Assembly: GCF_013170845.1 (NCBI RefSeq)
Contig: NZ_CP033367.1
Span: forward strand, 4,527,001-4,591,000
Reading direction: 5' to 3'
Origin: Mesorhizobium loti R88b
GTDB lineage: Bacteria > Pseudomonadota > Alphaproteobacteria > Rhizobiales > Rhizobiaceae
Length of the DNA: 64,000 nucleotides
In this document: positions 58,706 through 64,000 of the stretch, piece after piece
Layout: every line of letters starts with the position of its first letter
How positions within the stretch are numbered: position 1 is the stretch's first letter
The notes under the pieces: model-generated
What the model saw: only the letters and a program-made list of their open reading frames with translations
What the model was told of the DNA's origin: nothing
Databases searched by the model: none
Made by a program: the position numbers and the translations under genes

Positions 58706-59263
58706 TCAGCGGATAAAGTCGTCAAAGCGGCGCAGCGTTACGCGGCGATTCTGCCAGTTTTCGTTCTGCGTCTGCACGAGCAAAAACTCCTCACCATAGC
58801 CGACTGTCTCCAGTGCATAGCCGGGCACGCCGAATTCACGCACCAGCGTGCGCTTCAGCGAGCCCGCGCGCTGTTCCGACAACACCTGGTTCGACTGGGA
58901 GGAGCCGACGGCATCGGTATGACCCTCGATCAGCACACGGGCACCCGGATCGCGGCGCAGGATGCGCTGCAGCGCGTCAGCGACATTCTCGATCTTGTCG
59001 TATTGCGAACTGGAAATGGCGGCCGAGCCGAAGGCGAAATTGATCGACTGGATATCGATGGAGCGCGCTATGCGGCGAAGATCCGGCCGGCGCTTGAATT
59101 CACGAATGGTGACGCGCTCGCTCGGCCGCAGCTTCACCCGGGGCGCGGCCTCGAGCTTTCGCTCGATCGTCGCGGCCGAAGGCGTTGTCGCCTGGGCAGC
59201 GGCAAGGCTCGGCATGGCAATCGCAGCGATCAGCGCGGCGGCAAGTGTACGGCGAGTCAGCAT
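58706..59263 (-). CDS. OmpA family peptidoglycan-binding protein
   Basis: This encodes 185 residues. A signal peptide (LTRRTLAAALIAAIAMPSLA) is followed by a basic linker and a C-terminal OmpA domain at about 70-180 (INFAFGSAAISSSQYDKIEN, VLIEGHTDAVGSSQSNQVLS, EQRAGSLKRTLVREFGVP, NRRVTLRR). The Asp and Arg residues that bind diaminopimelate are present. There is no beta-barrel and no lipobox, so it is likely a free periplasmic protein bound to the cell wall. The start follows AAGGAGAAA. Confidence 0.9.
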   Translation of the reverse strand: MLTRRTLAAALIAAIAMPSLAAAQATTPSAATIERKLEAAPRVKLRPSERVTIREFKRRPDLRRIARSIDIQSINFAFGSAAISSSQYDKIENVADALQRILRRDPGARVLIEGHTDAVGSSQSNQVLSEQRAGSLKRTLVREFGVPGYALETVGYGEEFLLVQTQNENWQNRRVTLRRFDDFIR

Positions 59264-59379
59264 GTCTTTTCTCCTTCGGCGTCAGCCGCATTGATGGTGC
59301 GGGCAACATGCCAAAGGCAGGCTGAAGCGGCGATGAACGACGGGTTCAGGATCCGGCTGGCGTCGGATTCCGGTTGAAA

Positions 59380-59943
59380 TCAGGGCCGCATGACGCTGGC
59401 CGAGCGCTCGAGGAACGGCAGCGGATGCACAGTCTCTTTCTTTTGCGCCACCGGTGCAAAACCGAGTTTCTGGTAGAGCGGCAGAGCCGCGGGATGATCG
59501 AGCGTGCAGGTCTGCACCGTCACCCGCTTCGGTCCATACGACCATGCGGCGGCAATCGCCGAGCCCAGGAACCAGCGGCCGAGGCCCAGGCCGGTGGCAT
59601 GTTCCATCATGCCGAAATAGGCGAGTTCAACTTCTTCCGGCAGATGCGGCTTGAGGTCAAAGAAGCCGGCCGGCGCACCGTCGAGGTAGAGCACCCGGAT
59701 GTCACGGTCCTCGCGGTGGATGCCGGCCGAAAGCTCGTCGTCGTCCAGCCTCAGGACATTCACCCAATGCCATTTGCGGCCGACCCGATCCATTAAATAA
59801 CGGTAGAAATGCAGGGGAATGTCCTTGGTCTTCAGCAGTGCGACCTGCCTGTTATAGGGCGCCGGCGGCGTATAGGTCGGCGGCACATGCATCTCGAGAA
59901 ATGTAACGGTGACTTCTATGTCTTCCAGCACGCCATTTTGCAT
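59380..59943 (-). CDS. GNAT family N-acetyltransferase
   Basis: This encodes 187 residues from ATG 59943 (MQNGVLEDIEVTVTFLEMHV). The acetyl-CoA-binding motif is in MMEHATGLGLGRWFLGSAIA, and the C-terminal PAALPLYQKLGFAPVAQKKE is the usual last strand. The N-terminal ~60 residues form an additional segment (PPAPYNRQVALLKTKDIPLH). The substrate is unknown. It starts 5 bases after the stop of sseA and is certainly co-transcribed, which suggests a link to sulfur metabolism or to a product handled with SseA. Confidence 0.88.
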   Translation of the reverse strand: MQNGVLEDIEVTVTFLEMHVPPTYTPPAPYNRQVALLKTKDIPLHFYRYLMDRVGRKWHWVNVLRLDDDELSAGIHREDRDIRVLYLDGAPAGFFDLKPHLPEEVELAYFGMMEHATGLGLGRWFLGSAIAAAWSYGPKRVTVQTCTLDHPAALPLYQKLGFAPVAQKKETVHPLPFLERSASVMRP

Positions 59944-59948
59944 CGTCT

Positions 59949-60800
59949 TTATTCCTTGCCGGTCACGACAGGCGTGTCGGAGAGCCCGCCCCACTCGGTC
60001 CATGAGCCGTCATAGAGCCTGTTGTCAGTGTGGCCAAGCGTCTCCAGCGCCAGAGTGATCACCGCGGCGGTGACTCCGGAGCCGCAAGATGTGACGACGG
60101 GCTTCGACAGGTCAATGCCGGCCTCCTCGATCACTTCGCGCAAACGGTCCTTCGACAACAACACGCCGTTTTCCGACAGTGCGGAGTACGGCACATTGCG
60201 CGCGCCTGGCATGTGGCCGGAGCGGACACCCGCACGGGGCTCTGCCTCGGCACCGGTGAAGCGGCCCGGTCCACGGGCATCGGCGATCTGACTGGCGCTG
60301 GTATCGACGATCCGGCGCATGTCCGCCAGGCCGACGACGCGAGCGGCGTCGAAATCGGCGTGAAACACGTTTGGCGCGATCTTCGTGGGTTCGGCCGTTA
60401 CAGGCCGGCCGGCCGCTTTCCAGCCATCGAAACCACCGTCCAGTATGTAGACCTGAAAAACGCCCATGACACGAAACATCCACCATGCGCGAGGCGCCGA
60501 GAAGAAGCCCGGGCCGTCATAAACGACGATGGTATCATCGGCCGAAACGCCCATCGCACCGACATACTGGGCAAAATGCTGGGGTGACGGCAGCGTATGC
60601 GGCAAGGCTGCGTCCGGATGCGAAACCGCATCCTGATCCAGGAATCGCGCGCCTGGAATGTGCCCTGCCTCGTACTCCCCGCGCGCGTCGCGTTTTTGCG
60701 CCGGGAGATACCAGGACGCGTCAATGATCGTCATGCCCGGCTCGCCGAGGCGCGTCTGCAGCCAATCCGCGTCGACTGTGAAAGGGCTGTCTTCGGCCAT
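59949..60800 (-). CDS. sseA: 3-mercaptopyruvate sulfurtransferase
   Basis: This encodes 283 residues with two rhodanese domains. The first has MTIIDASWYLPAQKRDARGE then AGHIPGARFLDQD and is non-catalytic. The second has VRSGHMPGARNVPYSAL and the active-site loop VVTSCGSGVTAAVI. The loop CGSGVTA is the signature of mercaptopyruvate rather than thiosulfate sulfurtransferases. It moves sulfur from mercaptopyruvate to thiols or cyanide. It is first of a two-gene operon with a GNAT gene. Confidence 0.93.
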   Translation of the reverse strand: MAEDSPFTVDADWLQTRLGEPGMTIIDASWYLPAQKRDARGEYEAGHIPGARFLDQDAVSHPDAALPHTLPSPQHFAQYVGAMGVSADDTIVVYDGPGFFSAPRAWWMFRVMGVFQVYILDGGFDGWKAAGRPVTAEPTKIAPNVFHADFDAARVVGLADMRRIVDTSASQIADARGPGRFTGAEAEPRAGVRSGHMPGARNVPYSALSENGVLLSKDRLREVIEEAGIDLSKPVVTSCGSGVTAAVITLALETLGHTDNRLYDGSWTEWGGLSDTPVVTGKE

Positions 60801-60995
60801 TCTTGTTCTCCTGCTTCGGCTTCGGCAAATTTTGTTCAGCTTGGCAATTTGGACGCGTTCAGAGCACGCGACATTCGCTTTGGATACGCGGCATAGTCAG
60901 CCGCGGCAGTCCATTGATTCCGATTGTTTTCATGTTTCGTGGCGAGTACGGATTGATCGTTATGATCTGGGGTGGGCGGGGTCAACAATCTCGGC

Positions 60996-61427
60996 ATGAG
61001 CAATCTTCTGTTTTCGCGTATTCCCAGCAATCCGGTTTCGCTGGGACTCGTTTGCAACTTCATCGCGCATTATCCGCCATTCGATGGTTACGAGTTCGGC
61101 TTGATGGTGAAGACGCTGCGCTACCAGCTGGATCAGCAGACACACATGATCGGCTCGATCGACGACGCCATTGTCGCTTACGTCGGCTGGATCCAGACCA
61201 GCCGCGAGATAGCCGAGGCCTGGGCGACGAATGGCGGGCCACTCAATCCCTTTCCCGGCGGCGACGCCACGGCAGTGACCGTTCTGGCGACGCGGTCCTC
61301 GTCCCACATCCTGCCGATGATCAAGGAGGCCAAGCGCATCAACCTGGACAAGTCGGTATTCTGGAAACGCGACTTCATCGACAACCGCGGCTCGGTCAAG
61401 CGTGCCGTCCGCAAGCGCGACGTCTGA
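60996..61427 (+). CDS. HlyC-like toxin-activating lysine acyltransferase family protein
   Basis: This encodes 143 residues from ATG 60996 (MSNLLFSRIPSNPVSLGLVC). The layout follows the RTX-toxin acyltransferase family. There is an N-terminal His in a short Pro/aromatic motif (NFIAHYPPFDGYEF), which corresponds to the catalytic His region of HlyC. A central strand (AIVAYVGWIQTSREIAEAWA) sits where HlyC has VAYCSWANLS, and a basic C-terminal half carries SVFWKRDFIDNRGSVKRAVR. HlyC transfers fatty acyl groups from acyl carrier protein to toxin lysines. No RTX toxin is seen in this window, so the target is open. Its stop overlaps the start of the next gene. Confidence 0.65.
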   Translation: MSNLLFSRIPSNPVSLGLVCNFIAHYPPFDGYEFGLMVKTLRYQLDQQTHMIGSIDDAIVAYVGWIQTSREIAEAWATNGGPLNPFPGGDATAVTVLATRSSSHILPMIKEAKRINLDKSVFWKRDFIDNRGSVKRAVRKRDV

Positions 61428-62293
61428 TGCACCCGAAAGGCTCCGCCGAGGCGCTGACGCAAGAGATCCTCATCCGGCTGGATGACCGCTATGCCGCGAT
61501 GTTCGTGCGCATCTGGCGGCCGGCCGGCACGCCGCGCGCAACAGTGTTCTGCCTGCACGGCTTTACCGGCAATGGTGCCGACTTTGATTACCTCGCCACT
61601 TTCCTGTGCCGTAACGGCTTCCTTGTGATCTGCCCCGACCTATTGGGACGCGGGCGCAGCGCCTATCTAGGGTCGGGTTATGACATCAACGTCTACACCA
61701 AATGCCTGCGTGCGCTGGGCGAGTTCGCCGGCACGGAGAACCACTTCATCGGCACTTCGTGGGGCGGTACGATCCTCCTGTTGTTTCTGCAGATGACCGG
61801 CTCCAGGGGCTCGAAGATCGTCCTCAATGACGTGCCCATGCGCGGAGGACCCAAAGTCGACGCGATGAGAAACGAGGTTTTGGCCGAGAGTGCGCTTACA
61901 TTTCCCACACGTGCGGCCGCCAAGGATTATGTGAGCGCCACTAGAGCCGTCATGGGCCCGGTCGAGGACACGGTGTTCGACCGTTATGTTGAAAACAGGA
62001 TATCCGCGGGAACGGACGTCTTCCGGCTTGCCTATGACCCCTCAACGACCGGCAATTTTGGCGCCCTGGCCGGACGCGAATATGATCTGTTCCCGATAGT
62101 CGCCAAGATCGACGCACGCACGCTGATGATGCATGGCCGCGGCAGCCGTGTTCTGGACCGGGAGGCCATCGAGCGCACCCGGCTGGCACGGCCCGATCTA
62201 TGGCTCATCGACAACATGGATGCGGGTGATCCGCCGTCGCTTATGACACTGGACCAGGCCCTGCTTATCCTGGGGTTCCTGTCTGCCGCGTGA
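61427..62293 (+). CDS. alpha/beta hydrolase
   Basis: This encodes 288 residues from ATG 61427, which shares a base with the preceding TGA. The alpha/beta-hydrolase fold is clear: oxyanion strand ATVFCLHGFTGNGADFDYLA, nucleophile elbow FIGTSWGGTILLL (GTSWG, Ser nucleophile), and an acidic-residue region TLMMHGRGSRVLDREAIERT. The C-terminal expected His is not obvious (LWLIDNMDAGDPPSLMT), so the catalytic triad may be incomplete. No signal peptide. It is co-transcribed with the HlyC-like gene. Confidence 0.85.
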   Translation: MHPKGSAEALTQEILIRLDDRYAAMFVRIWRPAGTPRATVFCLHGFTGNGADFDYLATFLCRNGFLVICPDLLGRGRSAYLGSGYDINVYTKCLRALGEFAGTENHFIGTSWGGTILLLFLQMTGSRGSKIVLNDVPMRGGPKVDAMRNEVLAESALTFPTRAAAKDYVSATRAVMGPVEDTVFDRYVENRISAGTDVFRLAYDPSTTGNFGALAGREYDLFPIVAKIDARTLMMHGRGSRVLDREAIERTRLARPDLWLIDNMDAGDPPSLMTLDQALLILGFLSAA

Positions 62294-62330
62294 AAGTTTG
62301 AATTCTGTCGAAGCGGAGTTGGGTCCGGAG

Positions 62331-63140
62331 ATGAATTTCGACGATCTGTACAGTGAGTATGTCGATGCGACTTATGATCGGCGGAGCTCCAACGAAAACC
62401 CCGCCAAGATCCTGATCTGCACAACGCCTCGCACTGCCGGGCATTCCTATTGCCAGGTGTTGCAGCAGTTTGGCCTGGGAATACCGACCGAGTATTTTCA
62501 GTGGCAGTATGCGTTGCCGTTGATGAGGCGTTGGTCGGGTGACCATGCCATGGACCTTGAAACACTCAATGAGCAGGCGCCAGCCTACGGTCGGCATCTC
62601 CTGAACAACAGGAGCGAGAATGGCATATTCGGCGCCAAGATCTTCTTTGAGAATCTGCCATTCGCACGCAGCGCAATCGGCGATGACGACGGCAATTCGT
62701 TCTATGTCTTCCTGTCACGGAGAAACAAGGTCGATCAGACCATAAGCCTGCTGTCGATGCTCCACACGGGCCAGCCGTTCGACAGCCACGAGCATCTGCC
62801 TGGCATTCCGAAGGTAGCAGTTTTGACCGAGAGGATCGTCCGGGATACCGCGCAGCATATTTTCGACAGCGAGATACGTTGGAAAAACTATCTGAACACT
62901 CTTGATCGCCACAGGGTGGCTCACGTGGGCTACGAGGATTTTGTCGCAAACCAGCGGGAAAACGTATCCGCCACGATGCGCAACTGGTTTCCGGGCCTCG
63001 AACTGAAGTCAAAGGCGGTATCGGCAAGCACTCGCTATGCGCATGACGTCGAGTTCAAGACCATGATCAAAAGGCAATTCGGGAACTATCTGCAGCGGTT
63101 CTGGCAGGATCATACAGGGCCTGAATCGTCACCGCCTTGA
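62331..63140 (+). CDS. Stf0-like sulfotransferase
   Basis: This encodes 269 residues from ATG 62331 (MNFDDLYSEYVD). A TTG at 62298 is the alternative. The PAPS-phosphate loop is ILICTTPRTAGHSYCQVLQQ. The fold continues with GIPTEYFQWQYALPL, NGIFGAKIFFENLPF, the 3'-phosphate-binding FYVFLSRRNKVDQTISLL and WKNYLNTLDRHRVAHVGYED. It resembles Stf0, the mycobacterial trehalose 2-sulfotransferase, in order and spacing of motifs. The acceptor here is unknown. It lies 37 bases after the hydrolase and overlaps the convergent P450 by 12 bases. Confidence 0.78.
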   Translation: MNFDDLYSEYVDATYDRRSSNENPAKILICTTPRTAGHSYCQVLQQFGLGIPTEYFQWQYALPLMRRWSGDHAMDLETLNEQAPAYGRHLLNNRSENGIFGAKIFFENLPFARSAIGDDDGNSFYVFLSRRNKVDQTISLLSMLHTGQPFDSHEHLPGIPKVAVLTERIVRDTAQHIFDSEIRWKNYLNTLDRHRVAHVGYEDFVANQRENVSATMRNWFPGLELKSKAVSASTRYAHDVEFKTMIKRQFGNYLQRFWQDHTGPESSPP

Positions 63141-64000
63141 AACGCTGATTGAAGCCCCCTGCGCCGGACGGAGAGCCAGCGCATAATCGAACCGGATCAC
63201 ATCGTCGGCTCGACTGAAGGCAAACTGGCGCACAAGGGCGACAACTGCCTCCTTGATTTCCAGGCGGCCGAGACGCGCGCCTCCACACATGCGTGGTCCG
63301 GTCAGGAAAGGAATGAAGGCCCGGCGATCAAAGCTGTTGTCGAGGAATTCCTTCCGGCTGGCGTCGAAGACACGCGGGTTCGACCAGAAGGATGGATTCT
63401 GGTGCACGCCGACGATCGACACCATGATCAGTTGCCCGGCATAGAGCTTTCTGCCGTCGAGAACCGTATCGGCGCCGACTTCGCGGGTCAGGAACGGGAT
63501 CGGAGGAAAGTAGCGCATCGTTTCGTTGATGATGCAATCGGTGTACGGCGTCTGCGCCTCACCCGAGAGAATCTCGGCATGGATACGCTCCTGTACCTGC
63601 TGGTTGGCCCCCAACCGATCGATCACCCAAAGTGCCGTTGTCACTGTCGTCTCGACGCCGGCAAAGAAGTTCATGACGAACTCCTCCACCGGGGAGAAGC
63701 CTTCCAGGTCAGGCGCCTGATTCTTGAAACGGTCCATCTCAGCGGCAGCGCGGGGCTCAGCCATCAGCAGCGATGTGAAATCGGCGATCACCGCGCGGGA
63801 GTCCTCGATAACATTGGTGCGCTCGACGTTCGTCGGCGACACCCAGGAATAATATTGGAGACGCCGCAGCACGTTGCGGACCCGGTCCAGCAGCAAAAGC
63901 GTCGCCGCCATATCGGGGACAAGGCCGAAAGCCCGGTAAAATATCGTCATCGACGCTGCGAACAAAGCCTGTTGGATGGAGGGCAGTGTCGCGTCGCTCT
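63129..64000 (-). CDS. cytochrome P450 (N-terminus beyond the window)
   Basis: The C-terminal ~290 residues of a P450 are visible; the frame is open to the window edge. The oxygen-binding I-helix is FFAGVETTVTTALW, ExxR is INETMRYFPPI, and the haem-ligand loop is FLTGPRMCGGARLGRLEIKE with the Cys ligand. P450s insert oxygen into lipids, terpenoids or peptides with a ferredoxin or reductase partner, which is not seen here. Its stop overlaps the sulfotransferase gene tail-to-tail. Confidence 0.92.
   Translation of the reverse strand, partial: SDATLPSIQQALFAASMTIFYRAFGLVPDMAATLLLLDRVRNVLRRLQYYSWVSPTNVERTNVIEDSRAVIADFTSLLMAEPRAAAEMDRFKNQAPDLEGFSPVEEFVMNFFAGVETTVTTALWVIDRLGANQQVQERIHAEILSGEAQTPYTDCIINETMRYFPPIPFLTREVGADTVLDGRKLYAGQLIMVSIVGVHQNPSFWSNPRVFDASRKEFLDNSFDRRAFIPFLTGPRMCGGARLGRLEIKEAVVALVRQFAFSRADDVIRFDYALALRPAQGASISVSRR

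Noticed and set aside
60803-61426. N-terminal extension of the alpha/beta hydrolase frame
   Set aside because: It overlaps the HlyC-like gene in another frame and its translation is Arg- and Gln-rich. The ATG at 61427 matches the fold start and overlaps the previous stop.

Overview
The window looks like the chromosome of a Rhizobiales alphaproteobacterium, most likely Mesorhizobium or a close relative. The evidence is high GC, a pyruvate dehydrogenase E1-beta with its own N-terminal lipoyl domain, the dusB-ntrB-ntrC-ntrY-ntrX-dat-hfq-hflX block, a fused ispDF gene, and palindromic intergenic repeats of the rhizobial type. Protein resemblance was judged by eye, without database searches. Almost all of the sequence is conserved chromosomal backbone. 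I found no insertion sequence, prophage, integrase, CRISPR array or rRNA. There is one tRNA, tRNA-Ser(UGA).

Layout. Positions 1-1600 hold small unknown genes and the tRNA. Positions 1876-9498 run forward: rlpA and a DacF-like protein, then tmk-holB, metG, a TatD-family nuclease gene and a metallo-beta-lactamase-fold gene. Positions 9500-17600 are mixed: a frameshifted acetyltransferase, a ureohydrolase, a ProC-like reductase, an aldose-epimerase-like protein, a Bax-inhibitor-1 membrane protein, an ECF sigma/anti-sigma pair, a degenerate histidine phosphatase and an aminotransferase. mazG (+) then converges on the long nitrogen/Hfq block (-, 18630-28768), where two sensor-kinase/response-regulator pairs (NtrBC and NtrYX) sit beside dusB, a D-amino-acid aminotransferase, hfq and hflX.

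ispDF-pncC (29011-30719) faces a leftward central-metabolism block (30716-43955). Read in its own direction this is a VOC protein, kdsA, dodecin, PRC-barrel protein, eno, ftsB-like, pdhA, pdhB, pdhC, a membrane protein, an SGNH hydrolase, lpd, a GlsB-type protein, lipA and a RatA/Coq10-like protein. It links glycolysis (eno) to acetyl-CoA production (PDH), with lipoate synthesis (lipA) nearby.

Positions 44211-48475 form a four-gene, stop/start-overlapping operon: GT4 glycosyltransferase, ATP-grasp enzyme, CelD-type GNAT and GT2 glycosyltransferase. Its domain set suggests assembly of an aminoacylated or acylated surface glycan or other glycoconjugate. It is the best candidate here for an undescribed system. 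Positions 48424-60800 contain housekeeping and envelope genes: cfa, a Tat-exported 5'-nucleotidase, NDH-2, 5-formyl-THF cyclo-ligase with a structured leader, Lrp/ald, an OmpA-like protein and sseA. The right end (60996-64000) holds a HlyC-like acyltransferase, an alpha/beta hydrolase, a Stf0-type sulfotransferase and a convergent cytochrome P450 cut by the window edge. This may be a small modification cluster.

Other points of interest are active-site losses in a PBP5-type protein and a histidine phosphatase, a hairpin covering the mazG ribosome-binding site, very short genes (41-62 codons), and an AT-rich orphan secreted protein.
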